Positions 11,567 to 21,899 of a stretch of 64,000 nucleotides of DNA are shown one piece after another (the stretch's first letter is position 1; the number at the start of each line of letters is the position of its first letter). The stretch covers positions 744,001-808,000 of the forward strand of contig JADLZK010007793.1 in assembly GCA_015847255.1 (NCBI GenBank). Direction: 5' to 3'. The translations under genes were made by a program, and so were the position numbers. Origin of the DNA: Hyparrhenia diplandra (taxonomy: Eukaryota > Streptophyta > Magnoliopsida > Poales > Poaceae). The notes beneath the pieces are model-generated. The model worked only from the letters and a program-made list of their open reading frames with translations. It was not told where the DNA came from and searched no databases.

Positions 11567-12542
11567 TCACGATGGGGGTGGTTGATCCACGGTGCGAACC
11601 ATAATCGATCCAGCGATCCATTTTATTGGTGTAGGAGCACCAGATGCTCCATTCTTATTAGGTGCCTAACCAATGGGGCCCAATGGTTATTGTGGATCGC
11701 GTGGCGAGCAACTAGCTAGCACTCGACCAAGGCTCAGCTCTGCCGTCCTTCCCGATGGACACCCGCCTGCACTCGCCGCCGGACACGTCGGCGACCCTGG
11801 ATGCGGCGACGTGCGCCAGCCCGAGCTCCGCCATGAGCTCCCTTGCCCGGCCCACCGCGGCCGACGACGACGACCCAGTACCAGAGCGAACAAGCTCAGC
11901 CTTAGGCGCGCGCTGTACACGAGGGACTTCTCGACGGTGAGCGCCGAGAACAGCGCGTCGTCCTGCGGCACATACTCGGACACGCGGCGGAACCTGGCGG
12001 CGTCCATGGGCAGGCCGTTGACCAGCACCTCCCCGGCCGTCACCCTCGCCGGGTCCGCCGACCCAGCCTGCACAGACAGCAGCTTGGTCTTGCCCGCCCC
12101 ACTCGGCCCCACGATCACCACCAGCTCCCCCGGCGGAGCCTCGCACGTCACGCCGCGCAGCAGCAGCCTGCTCTCCCCTCCCCTCCTTACGGACGGACGA
12201 CGACGACCACGGGAAGAAGCGCGCGCAGCGGCCTGGGGGAGCACGTACGACAGCGCCCTCGTCTCGATGCGGTACCGCTGCCTGCTGCTCCGGCGAACGC
12301 CGCCCGCCGCTGTTGTCCTTGCCGCTGCCCTGCTGCGGGAGCCTGATGCGGGAGCTCGTCGACGAGGACCGCAGAAACTAGGTCGGTGTGGGGCTGGATC
12401 GAACCAATGGATTTTTAGGTTCTGTGGTTTTCAATCCATCGATCCAAATACTTTATACGATGTCCTAAAGGGGCCCATTTGGATAGATTTTATGGATCGG
12501 ATCGACGAACCGCTCCAGCGATCCGAACCACGCCCATCGTGA
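11567..12542. mobile_element. hAT-like TIR transposon carrying an ABCG gene fragment
   Basis: The 976-bp element has terminal inverted repeats TCACGATGGGGGTGGTT and AACCACGCCCATCGTGA (17 bp, one mismatch), with further weaker inverted similarity inward (GATCCATTTTAT against its complement near 12490). It is flanked by a perfect 8-bp duplication GGTGGGCC (11559-11566 and 12543-12550). Eight bases fits the hAT superfamily; the terminal sequence is not a classic hAT end, and a ninth base (A) also matches, so a MULE cannot be excluded. There is no transposase. The interior carries a piece of a half-size ABC transporter on the minus strand, making this a gene-capturing (Pack-type) non-autonomous element. 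Confidence 0.82.
11700..12244 (-). pseudogene. Captured fragment of an ABCG (WBC) half-transporter nucleotide-binding domain
   Basis: Reading 12244 to 11700, the peptide carries LLLRGVTCEAPPGELV, the Walker A loop GPSGAGKTKLL (usual form GKTTLL, so the second Thr of the pair is Lys), a spacer with GEVLVNGLPMDAARFRR and the Q-loop region EYVPQDDALFSALTVEKSL. In another frame, after a frameshift near 11890, comes RARELMAELGLAHVAASRVA and the ABC signature SGGECRRVSIG. The Walker B motif, the D-loop and the whole membrane domain are absent. ABCG half-transporters export lipids, hormones or other small molecules, but this fragment cannot act as one. It lies within a TIR transposon and is therefore a captured copy. 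Confidence 0.88.
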
Positions 12543-12784
12543 GGTGGGCCCAAGGCCAGCACAGCTTGCAAACACCAAGTCCGGCACAGCATGGCAAGTG
12601 GGACTCCTCTGGCTACAAAAGGAAACCGCACCGCCAAGTCGACATCAACCAAATTATCGATCAGCATCTACCTTTACTTTAGTTATTACTGTTCATCTTC
12701 ACCTTAGGATTATCTTTCGTAGCTAGTTCATTACTACCGGTACCTGAGTTACTTAGCAATCGATTGTGATTGGGGTTGTTAACA

Positions 12785-12799
12785 GTGGTATCGGCTCCT
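12785..12799 (+). promoter_or_regulatory. Primer-binding site of the pol-less element
   Basis: Directly after the LTR end (TTAACA) comes GTGGTATCGGCTCCT, a variant of the TGGTATCAGAGC site complementary to initiator Met tRNA. It sets the element on the plus strand. Confidence 0.7.
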
Positions 12800-14186
12800 C
12801 TTCGATCCTCACCATGGATCCTTCGTCATGCTTGCCTTCGGCGAGATCCTCCGCAAGCTCGATGAGCTCAAGTCTGTTGGGGCAGCGCTCCTCGACGCCC
12901 GGCGACGAGCAACGCAGGCCTGGCCGTCGTGGGTCGACAAACGGGAAGGGCTGTTCGAGCCCGTCTCCTCCGGGAGGGAGCATGTTCGCGACCCGATGAA
13001 GGAGCCGCCGTCGCCGTCGTCACTCACATTGTGGCCGACAACTATGGCGGTCTCTTCAACGACGCCCCCGATGAGCCCGCCCCGCACTCGACTCCACCTC
13101 TTCGTCCTCGCGCCGCGGACACCAAGGACTTCGAGCCCGAGGAGCCCCCCGCTCTAGATCCAGAGCGTGAGGCGCCGGGAGGACGAAGGTCCTCCCGCCC
13201 ACCGGCAGGAAGGTGCTCAAGGTCGTCGTCCCGCGCTCGACCGCAACTCCCTCGCCCAGAGGGCGGCCTCTTCGGCTTCTGTGTCCGCGTTGGCGGTCGA
13301 GCTCCTCGCATCGCTTCTCGGCCGCCCAGCCGTGGTGTGCTACTCGCGCACACGTCCGATCCGCCTATAGCGCCCGAGGTCTCCCCGCTCGCAGAACCAT
13401 GGCGAGACCCCTCGCGCCCTCCCTCGGCCGTTTGCGTGGTCAGGGCGGCATCAACGCCGGATGGCCTCCGCGACCGGGTTCGAGGATGCCGCCTTCTTCT
13501 TCGAGCCAGCGTGCGCCCACGTCCACGTCCTGCCGGGGAAGATTCCTAACATCCGCGGTGGGGCGTTCTCCTCTCGCGCCGCGGCCGTCGACCGCGGCGT
13601 ACAACACCACGCCGCCTCGCCTTCTCCGACCACCGCGAGTTCCTCCGCGTCGATGTGGGCGGCCTCCTCGCGCTCCGGTGCGAGGCGGCGTCCTCGACAT
13701 CGATCCCGCGCGCGACCCGCACCGTCCTCCTCCGGGAGCCCCACGAGATCACCTCCGTCATTCCCGGCATCTTCAGCTCCACGCTACCCTCGTCAAGCTC
13801 CTAGGACGCCCAGCAGCAACAACAACGCGATCCTCTTCGGCTTTGCCAAGCAATCCGCCTCCTTCGTCATGCTCGCGTCCGCACCTGCCTCGGCTTCCCC
13901 ATGCGCATCGCCCACAAACTACTCGACCCTGGGTCGCAACCACGCCGCCGGCCACCTCACCGCGCACCGTGTGAGTCGCTTGTCCATGCGGGCGGTTCCC
14001 GGTGGGTGGTGGCCAACGCCGCCGCTGGGGCGGGAAGTTCGAGCCGCAGGTTCAACAAGGCCGTCATGTCAGGGCGTGGCCACCGATGTAGTTCCTCTAC
14101 GCCGATCTCTCTCGACTCTGCCCCCTCCGCCCCGAGCACAACCGCCCACACGCTGTCCTTCCCATGAGCCCGTCGTCACGCTCACT
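12800..14186 (+). other. GC-rich internal region of the pol-less element
   Basis: Long overlapping ORFs occur in several frames because of high GC content. One frame from 12828 reads EILRKLDELKSVGAALLDAR, helical and charged, which could be the start of a gag-like or captured protein. Another around 13620-13790 reads EFLRVDVGGLLALRCEA. I cannot assign either to a family. The CG-rich composition and lack of retroviral motifs make captured host sequence more likely than pol. Confidence 0.4.
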
Positions 14187-14191
14187 AGCTT

Positions 14192-16513
14192 TGAAGGACC
14201 GAAACGGCGACCGCAGGGGGTGAATGGGAGCCTCGATTTTCCTTTTCAATTTTGGGTCATCGGCTCAACCCCAACCTCAAAAGTGAACTCGCAACCGGCT
14301 AGAAAGAAACCGAAGCGATGGGACGAAAAGAGTTACCCAACTCCTATCGTGAAGAAGTGGGTTCTCGAATCTAAAATACCTAAGTCAACTTGTGACAGAG
14401 CGGATAAAATCCTCGAATCGATAGAAAATCATTGCAAAAGCCGGATCTCAATTCGGAGCTCAAATGCAAGAACGACAGACAAAAGAACAAGTCAGAGAAT
14501 TGAGCAAACTAGAAACTAGAGTGCACTTGCTAGCTGCTGTTCAAAGAATTATCTTGCAAATTAACATCACACACAAGTGCACCAATAACCAAGTACTGAG
14601 AAGGAAGCTGCAGCTTGCAAACTGAAAGGTCTCGCTGGTCAGCATGTACACGAATAGCTAGTCATGAACCTGCAGAGAAGAATCACAGAACAGCAAGCAG
14701 TACTCCTTGTACATCGTAAAAAGCTACTCTAACAAAGTGATAAATTAATGTTCCAATAATGAGCTCATAATTGCTAGGAGAGTGATTCACGTATGCATCA
14801 AGGTAAACAAATTACGTGACTTGAATTGATTAATTTGCCCACCGGCAAAGCTGCTACCCGTTGTCGACCTTGGGAAGATGCAACCTTGAGCTGCTCCACT
14901 TGCCGATCAATGAAGCTGAAGCCTTGACGAACAGCTCCTGCAGACTGCCTGAAGCACATGGCGCTAGAGTGCAGCAGCCCTGGAGTGACAAGATCGCCAC
15001 CGACGAGCGCTGCGCAGATGGATACGAACGAGCCAACAGATGCTACCGGAGTCTGCACACCTGCAAGCAAAACAGATAGAAAACCGAAGATCTGACACAG
15101 CACAAGAACTCGGTGGGGCAAATCCAAGGTTAGGAGCTGGCGCCACTGCTGACTGACTGCTGACTTGAAGCTGATGAACACCGGTCACCTGAATGGCCAA
15201 CAAACCTGCAGAGGAACAGCAGATGCGCTCGAACAAATCTCTGGCTTGGAACTACTGCTAGCGCCGCTCACATGAGCTCGCACGGCACAAGTGCACGGCG
15301 TTGTTAACGCTGCAGCAAAAATCCAGCTTGACTGCGACAAAGAACAGACCGAGGCCGAGTACTAAAAACAGCCACTCGCCTGGAGCAAAATCATCTCGAT
15401 CTCCATCAACTCAAAAAGACTTGCTCCCAAAATTTACACAGATGAAATAGAACTAGCTAGGAGCAAAATCCCAAAAAATCGTGACTCGAAATCAACTCAA
15501 ACTCCCTGAATCTCAGATCGTAGCCATGGACGAAAAAGAAGAAAGCTCACATCAAAATCACAGCTTCGATTGAGGAATGAGGAGGAGACAAGCAGGTTTG
15601 GGGCTGCTCTTCCCTTCAAAAAACTCAAGCAAAATAGCCACGGATTTGTTCTTGGACCTCTAAACAAGAACCCTAAAAATAAGGGAAAATAAAAACGAAA
15701 ATAAGAGAGGCAAGAGGGGATGGAGGGGTAAGCCTCCACTAAATAGTCCAATATTCCCTCTTCCTAAACTACCCTAAAAACATGAGTCGATCTTCTAACC
15801 CTAGGGCTATTTTGGTCGACTCGGATAATTTGTCGATCCGACGGCCACCGCGCCTCCTCATGCAGCATCGCTCCGCGCAATCTCCCGGATGCCGCCACGC
15901 GCCGCCCTTCCGTCCACCGGAACGTCCACCCGGGTTTTGAGGCCCAAACCCGTGAAACCCGGCAGATGGTTTTGAGGCCCAAACCACCAAACCCACGCCC
16001 GTGGTTTTGATGCCCAAACCACGAAACCCGCACCGATGGTTTTGAGGACAAACCACCAAACCTCCTCGACACGTGTCATCGCCGTCTTGACCGCCCGAAG
16101 TCGCCAAGCCATCCGAGCTCCCCGCTCGCACTCGCCGCTCGCCGTCTTGACCCGATCGACACGGTCCGCCACGCCCTCTTGCATTCGTCGATGTCCCGGA
16201 TGTCAGCCACCATGGCTAGCCACCCGGCGACGGTCCCTCGGTCCAAGCCTCACGTCCGTCCTTCACCTCCGCGGTCCGTCGGCCCGGCACGTCCTCCTTG
16301 GCTCCTTCACCTCGCCGTCAGCTACCATCTCCGAGCTCCACACCTGCACAACACGTACGAACCAAGAGATACGTCTTCGACACACTCCACGTGTGCCGGT
16401 GAACATAGCCGAAGCATAAAGAATAAACAAAAATAGAAGTAAAATGTTGACTGTTGACAATCACTCAATCACAAAACTAAACACATGTGACCTAAATCAA
16501 CCATGTGTTCGCA
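14192..16513 (-). repeat. Solo LTR of a SIRE-type copia element
   Basis: Minus strand begins TGCGAACACATGG and ends TTCGGTCCTTCA, matching both ends of the LTRs at 29013-30873 and 45443-47316; the outer parts align well, while the middle is different and longer (2322 bp against about 1870). A perfect 5-bp target duplication AGCTT flanks it (14187-14191 and 16514-16518). No internal region remains, so it arose by LTR-LTR recombination. It lies inside the pol-less element and therefore inserted later than it. Confidence 0.9.
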
Positions 16514-17256
16514 AGCTTCCCTACGGCAAGCCTTCGCCCGCTTTCGAACACGGCGTCCAGCTATCGACAATGGCGTCGTGCTCAACTGCTTCTTCCACGG
16601 GCGGCGTGCTTCTCCGCTTCGATCAAGGTGTTCCCGCCCGCGGCGTTCCTCTCCAAGCTCCGCTGGGAATCCTGCAGAGGACCGCACACTCGGCGCTGGA
16701 GCTCCCAGACGCTGCCATGCGCTGCATCCTCCGTGTCCGCGACGACGCGTTTTGATCGACTTCGGAGGCGCTGGCGGAGCAGGCCACCAAGGAGCACTTC
16801 GCCGAGGATGCTGAGAGCTGCATGCCGCCACGGAGCAGCTGCTGGTGGCCTGGGCCATCTCCATGCTCCCGAACAGCAAGGGGTTCCGCATGCTAGCCGA
16901 TATCACCATCTCCGACGCCACAGCGGGCAACGCCACGTCGTGTCGCCCTTCGTCATCCACTCCGGCCACGTTGGACGTGTCGCGTTCGTCGCAGCGCACC
17001 TCATCCACGGACGCGCGCTCAAGACCGAGCTGCGGCGGCGCTTCGTTCTGCTGCTCGTGCCGGCGTCGCTGGCCATGGAGTGCAACACGTTCGAGCTCGG
17101 CTTCCTCGACACATTGTCCTGTGGCACCTGCCTCACCGATTGGACGCCCACTAAGTGTTCGACGCAAGGCGCCACCCACCCGGCTGCTGCGTTCGTCTTC
17201 GGAGCTGTCGGCGTCAACTGTTCCGTTGTGGCTGTCGTGCGGGGTCGACCAGGACG
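16514..17256 (+). other. Internal region of the pol-less element, middle part
   Basis: This continues the sequence interrupted at 14186. It is GC-rich with long ORFs in several frames. Stretches such as LLVAWAISMLPNSKGFRMLA (about 16830-16890) and LIHGRALKTELRRRF (about 17010) look protein-like, but frames shift and no family is recognised. It may be a captured host gene. Confidence 0.35.
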
Positions 17257-17261
17257 TGCTC

Positions 17262-17750
17262 TGTTGGCCCAGCTCTCTCTCTCTCCACACACACCCACAC
17301 ACACGCACGAAGAACAGACACTTCTACGATGGAGAAGATCAACAGCACACAAGGGAATTTCTACGCCTGCACACCAGCGCACACACACAAGCACTTCTCC
17401 GTATTCTTTCTACGCCTGCACACCAGCGCACACACACAAGCACTTCTCTGTATTCCTCTTAACACGGCTCATATGACACACCCTGATTAAATAGCACACA
17501 CACGCACAGGCTCAGCCACACACACTGGCCATTACCTGCAACTCCACAACTTGCGTATGACTCGGCCAACACTACATGCACACCGCAGAACTTGGCAACA
17601 CTAACACGCGCAAGTAGCTCCACTAACTGACGTGCATGCAGATCACTTCCTCTATTTTCTAGATGCCCGTGCTCACCTTTTCCTCAGCTAAACAATTCTC
17701 ACACACGCACACATGCAAAAGCAAATAATGCAACAAGATTAGACCTAACA
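17262..17750 (-). repeat. 3' LTR of the gag-only copia element
   Basis: Matches 18760-19195 in order. It contains a duplicated block (CTACGCCTGCACACCAGCGC occurs twice, at about 17362 and 17411) absent from the other LTR, which explains its extra 53 bp. Confidence 0.88.
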
Positions 17751-17819
17751 ATCATCCCCATAATCTTTTTGGGATTATTCTGCACCACCTCCACGTCGGA
17801 CTTCACAGCATTGCCGGCT

Positions 17820-18721
17820 CATCAGCAGCAACGGCAAGCTGCGCCATTGCCTGGGTCGTCTTCCTCAGCTCATCGCACTCATCTGCAAAAGACCGAAGTC
17901 ACCACACTTGCGGCAATCAATCTTCGACTTGTCGAACTTGCCGCGGTACTTCTCGTCACTTCTCTTATTCTTGTTGTGTCTGCTGCCAGAGCCATCACCG
18001 TTCAACTTCTCTTGAGCTGCTATGGCCTCCCACTCAGCACCCGTGAGTCTCGGCTCGCGTGCGCGACCAACAGTTGCGGCCCTCCTTCCATATCACCACG
18101 GCGCCCCTTCGAGGTCTCTTCAAACGCCCGCAGACGTCCAATGGCCTCTACCACTGACATCTTCGTCGCATCACCCCACTGCTCGATGGTGCCAACGATC
18201 GGAAGAAACTTGCCAGGGACAGCACCGAACAACTTCTCCACCACAGCGCTGTCCTTCAACTTGGCTCCAAGGGAGCGCATCTCCCCCAAAAACGTGGTGA
18301 GTTTCTGAGAGAATTCTGAAATTGACTCAGAATCCTCCATGTACATGCGATCGAATTGCCTCTTCAATGCTCGCACACGCGCCTTCTTGACTCGATCTTC
18401 TCCGACGTTCATCTCCTTTATGGCCTCCCAAGCTTCCTTCGCCGTGTCCTTGTCCACAATGGACATCATCACAGCATCCGTCACTGCTTGAGAGATGGCA
18501 GCGAGAGCTTCATTATCCTTCTCTTCACCCACAGGATCTTCACCCATAATTGCCGCCAACACGCCAAGATGACGGAGAATTATCTTCATCTTCACAGCCC
18601 ACACACCATAATTGGTGTTGCTCAGCATTGGATAATGCATCGCCACAACACTTGCCGCTGGCCGTGCTGCCGCCATTGCAACACCCTTGCCGACGCTCTC
18701 TGCCTCATCGCCGGCAGCCAT
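17820..18721 (-). pseudogene. Copia gag with degenerate zinc knuckle
   Basis: Starting at the ATG at 18721, about 24 bases after the primer-binding site, the protein reads MAAGDEAESVGKG, then the conserved copia gag block with NYGVWAVKMKIILRHLGVL, KEAWEAIKEMNVG and LKRQFDRMYMEDSESISEF (the DUF4219/UBN2 type). The frame is open to about 18020 and then shifts near 18040, after which EKYRGKFDKSKIDCRKCGDF is readable. That is the start of a CCHC knuckle in which the His position is Leu and a one-base shift removes the last Cys. Gag packages the element RNA. The first 230 residues are intact. Confidence 0.85.
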
Positions 18722-18744
18722 GATCTTCAACTTCTCAGGAACAA

Positions 18745-18759
18745 GGCTCCGGTACCAAA
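18745..18759 (-). promoter_or_regulatory. Primer-binding site of the gag-only copia element
   Basis: Minus strand reads TTTGGTACCGGAGCC directly after the LTR end CCAACA, a variant of the initiator-Met tRNA site. Confidence 0.7.
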
Positions 18760-19195
18760 TGTTGGCCGAGCTCTCTCTCTCTCTCGACACACCCACACAC
18801 ACGCACGAAGAACAGGCACTTCTACGATGGAGAAGATGAACAGCACGCAAGGGAATTTCTACGCCTGCACACCAGCGCACACACACAAGCACTTCTCTGT
18901 ATTCTTCTTAACACGACTCATATGACACACCCTGACTAAATAGCACACACGCACAGGCTCAGCCACACACTGGCCATTACCTGCAACTCCACAACTTGCG
19001 TATGACTCGGCCAACACTACATGCACACCGCAGAACTTGGCAACACTAACACGCGCACGTTGCTCCGCTAACTGACGTGCATGCAGATCACTTCCTCTAT
19101 TTTCTAGATGCCCGTGCTCACCTTTTCCTCAACTAAACAATTCTCACACACGCACACATGCAAAAGCAAATATTGCAACAAGATTAGACCTAACA
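18760..19195 (-). repeat. 5' LTR of the gag-only copia element
   Basis: It is 436 bp and pairs with 17262-17750. The end near gag carries a CT/CA-rich simple-sequence stretch (18773-18810). Confidence 0.88.
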
Positions 19196-19200
19196 TGCTC

Positions 19201-19509
19201 GTCTCCGGTGACACTGCGGACAACTTCGCACTCGCGTTCGACCACCGCATACTTCGTCTCCGACGACATCACCGCATCTCTGGTGCATCACGCCTTCCAG
19301 CGCTGTGGTTGAGCTCTGGCCGTTCAATCGTCTCCAAAGTCTTGCTTCCCAAGCCACCGATGAAAGGTCCACGACACTCGTCATCATCTGCAATGTCACC
19401 ATGGAGATTACAGTAGCAGCTTCATCCATCGGTGATGCCTGCTCACCATCAAGTGCATCGAAGATCACTGCAGCGGCTTGAGGGCAAGCTGCAATTTAAG
19501 GAGGATGAA
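19201..19509 (+). other. Internal region of the pol-less element, right part, with polypurine tract
   Basis: This finishes the internal region. The purine-rich AAGGAGGATGAA (about 19498-19509) just before the 3' LTR is the likely plus-strand primer site. No coding domain is recognised. Confidence 0.55.
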
Positions 19510-19766
19510 TGTCAGGAGTTTCCCTCGCCATGTGGGCCCCAAGGCCAGCACAGCTTGCAAACGCCAAGTCGGCACAGCCGGGCAAGTGGGACTCCTCCGG
19601 CTACAAAAGGAAACCGCACCGCCAAGTCGACATCATCCAAATTATCAATCAGCATCTACCTTTACTTTAGTTATTACTGTTCATCTTCTATCTTAGGATT
19701 GTATTGTAGCTAGTTCATTGCTACTTATACCTGAGTTCCTTAGCAATCTGATTGGGGTTGTTAACA
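19510..19766 (+). repeat. 3' LTR of the pol-less element
   Basis: The 257-bp LTR starts TGTCAGGAG and ends GTTGTTAACA. It is uninterrupted and pairs with the split 5' LTR. Confidence 0.9.
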
Positions 19767-19771
19767 CCTAG

Positions 19772-20218
19772 TCTACCCATGCGCGTCGCTTGCTGTGTAG
19801 CTCGATGAATCCAAGGTCACAACTCACAACAGCCTTGAGGCTTCAGAGCAGCATGGAGAGCTGGAGGTGACGGCATGGAGCATGTTGCCTCGTTACCTGG
19901 ACTCCTCAAGCTTGTTATTGCCTTGGGTTGGCTCGAGCTAGCATGTTGTCCTGGCCATAACGACGTCGTACCCAGCTTGCGTCAAGCTTGTCGAGGGAGC
20001 ACATGTTCGGAGATGTTGGTCAAGGCAGTGGCAGCAGCATCCCTTCGCAGATTGGGGCTCACCATTCTTCTGCATTCAACGATGGCCGTCCCCTGGACCC
20101 TAGTCCCTACATAAATTATTTCTTAATGTCTGCGTTTATAATAACAGAAGGCCTCGCTAGGGGGCGGGGAAAAGGACAAATGGGGAAGAGATAAGTTTTC
20201 GGTAATGCTCTGTATAGA
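19772..20218. other. Flanking sequence, no gene recognised
   Basis: Continues the DNA that was next to 11537 before the copia insertion. Short ORFs only; no domain, no RNA gene seen. Confidence 0.4.
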
Positions 20219-20223
20219 GCGCC

Positions 20224-21700
20224 TAACGCGCGTCGGACGGACGTGGCAACGCCCCTGGGATCGACACGCCGCCCACACCCTCTCGGTCGCTCCGCCCATG
20301 CCTTATCCTCTTGCCCGCACGTTATCGTTTCATTTTCCCCGACTCGCTCCCTCCTTCTCCGCCCGCCGGTCGCTGTCCAAGCTCCTTCAGCCAAGGCTCC
20401 ATGGCGTGATGGCGCTGGAGTGAGGGCGATGGTAGGCGCCTTCTGGCGAGCCGTGTGCCTCCGTCCCCGGGCGCTAGCCGGGCTCCGCCCTCCCCCGCGG
20501 TGGCTCTCGCCCCGACGCGGCGGCTCTGCCCCCTCTCGGGCGTCGCCCCTCCACCCGCCTCCGCCCATCTCTTTGCCACCCGGTGTCCAGTCCCTCCAGC
20601 GCCCGCTGCGGCTGGATGCCTGGGTCGCGCCGGGCGTCATCGCGAGGGGCTGCGGTTAACCCATCGCCTCCGCCCGGGCACGGCCGCCGGCGGAACAGGC
20701 CGCGGGCTTGGGCAGGGGCGAGGGAGGCGGTCATCGGCATGGGGAGGAAGGCGACCTGTGGATCGTGGCGCTTGTCCTCCCTCTCTCCCCTCCCCTTCGG
20801 CGACCCTCCCATGGCAAGCACCGGGGCCGGCGGCGTGGATCCGCCGGATCCGGTGACGGCTGCCATGGATTCGGCGCGATCCGTAGTGGCGGCCACAAAT
20901 CGAAGGCGAGGTAGGCGTCCTCCTTCTCTCTCCTTTTTCCTCCTGCTTCATATTTTTTTCCTTGCGGTGTGCTAGGGTTGTTTGTGTTGTTTTTTGTTTG
21001 TTGCAACAGGCTTTCCCCCGATGGTGCAGTAGTAGTTCTAGAGATGTTGTAGTTGTTGCAACACCATTTCTTTTGTTGTTTACAGTTCAACTTTTCGTTG
21101 TTGCATTAGATATTATTTTGATGTTGCAAAATAGCTTTTATGGTGTTGCATCTTTTTTTTAATTTTTATGTTTGCATTAGATGTTTTTCAGTGTTGCAGT
21201 AGATTTTTATTGATGTTGCAATTCATATGTTCAGTTTGATTCATTATATATGTTTTTATGTTTCAAATTTGTCTTTTTGTTTCAATCGGTTTGTTCCTGT
21301 TGTTTCAGTATATTTCTCAGTTTGTTTCAGATCATTTTTGATCTTTTGTTTCTAGTTTTCTTTAATTTTCTGTTTCTTTTTTGTTTCAACCATATCAGGT
21401 GTTTCAATTCATGGGCTTTTGTTGTTTTGTTTTTTTTTTTGTTTCAGAGGCACGGTGGCCATGTTTGGCGGCGGCGCAGAGGGCCGCGGGGGTCGCGCGG
21501 GGCGTCGCGGCGGGTGTCGCTGGGCGGGGGGACGCACGCGTGTGTGTCGTGTGTGTGCGTGTGTGTCGGAGGGGAGGGAAGCCGTGCACAGGGGCTTTTT
21601 TCGTGCGGGGGTGGCGGGCGCGCGCGATGGTTCTGCTTAGCTAGCAGAGTGGGCTGGGCGGGCGTCCGATGGAAAAAGTTTCCATCGGACGTCCCTAACG
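20224..21700. mobile_element. Probable non-autonomous MULE/fold-back element
   Basis: The ends carry related inverted sequences (TAACGCGCGTCGGACGG at the left; on the minus strand TTAGGGACGTCCGATGG at the right). The left half (20230-20910) is very GC-rich. The right half (21000-21420) is a T-rich tract with many GTTGCA and TGTTTCA motifs. A perfect 13-bp hairpin lies at 21663-21691. Grass genomes contain many non-autonomous DNA elements with this look. There is no transposase, and no clean target duplication could be assigned, so the limits are approximate. Confidence 0.45.
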
Positions 21701-21899
21701 CCAGCGCCACCGATAAGTTTTTCCTACCATTTCGATCTGAATCTTTTAAATCAGAAATAAAAAGAGTTAGGGTAGGTCGTCTTTACTTAAACAAACAGCC
21801 ACGCCTTGCACCTCGCCATATTTTCTTTTACCAATGTCAACGCCTCCTGTCAGTCCGATCAGGGTGGGTACCTCCGGCCATTTGTACCAAATCCGCATT

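Larger units (their letters stand above)
11538..12784 (+). repeat. 5' LTR of the pol-less element, split by a TIR transposon
   Basis: LTR parts are 11538-11566 and 12551-12784. They align in order with 19510-19766, from TGTCACGAG to GGGGTTGTTAACA. The 976-bp insertion and its 8-bp target duplication separate the first 29 bp from the rest. Confidence 0.88.
17262..19195 (-). mobile_element. Short gag-only Ty1/copia element
   Basis: Two LTRs (17262-17750 and 18760-19195) begin TGTTGGCC and end GACCTAACA; the left one is longer because it repeats a CA-rich block near 17340-17460. TGCTC flanks the element on both sides (17257-17261 and 19196-19200). The internal region is only about 1 kb and encodes a gag followed directly by the left LTR. 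There is no pol. The element was probably mobilised by enzymes of a full-length relative and then nested in the pol-less element. Confidence 0.9.
11538..19766 (+). mobile_element. Pol-less Ty1/copia-like element with three nested insertions
   Basis: Two LTRs of about 260 bp (11538-12784, interrupted, and 19510-19766) flank an internal region with a tRNA-Met-type primer-binding site after the left LTR and a purine-rich AAGGAGGATGAA before the right one. CCTAG flanks both ends (11533-11537 and 19767-19771), a perfect 5-bp target duplication. Removing a TIR transposon, a solo LTR and a small copia element leaves only about 2.5 kb of internal DNA, with no protease, integrase or reverse transcriptase. 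It would depend on proteins from other elements. Superfamily is inferred from LTR size and primer site. Confidence 0.85.

Noticed and set aside
11091..11621. 176-residue minus-strand ORF
   Set aside because: Crosses the target duplication and LTR start at 11533-11538 and the TIR element start at 11567, so it cannot be one gene.
12929..14519. Long ORFs (206-352 residues) in the GC-rich internal region as real genes
   Set aside because: Similar lengths occur in several overlapping frames, the longest one runs across the boundary of the solo LTR at 14192, and no domain is recognisable. High GC explains the openness.
17275..17310. CA/CT simple repeats as a regulatory site
   Set aside because: They are part of the copia LTR and occur in both LTR copies; ordinary microsatellite.
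16505..17476. 323-residue plus-strand ORF and 279-residue minus-strand ORF over the same bases
   Set aside because: They overlap each other and run into the LTR at 17262. Composition rather than selection is the likely cause. Kept only as a possible captured fragment.
20116..20896. Overlapping ORFs of 130-174 residues on both strands
   Set aside because: They lie in the GC-rich half of a DNA element, overlap in all frames and show no domain.
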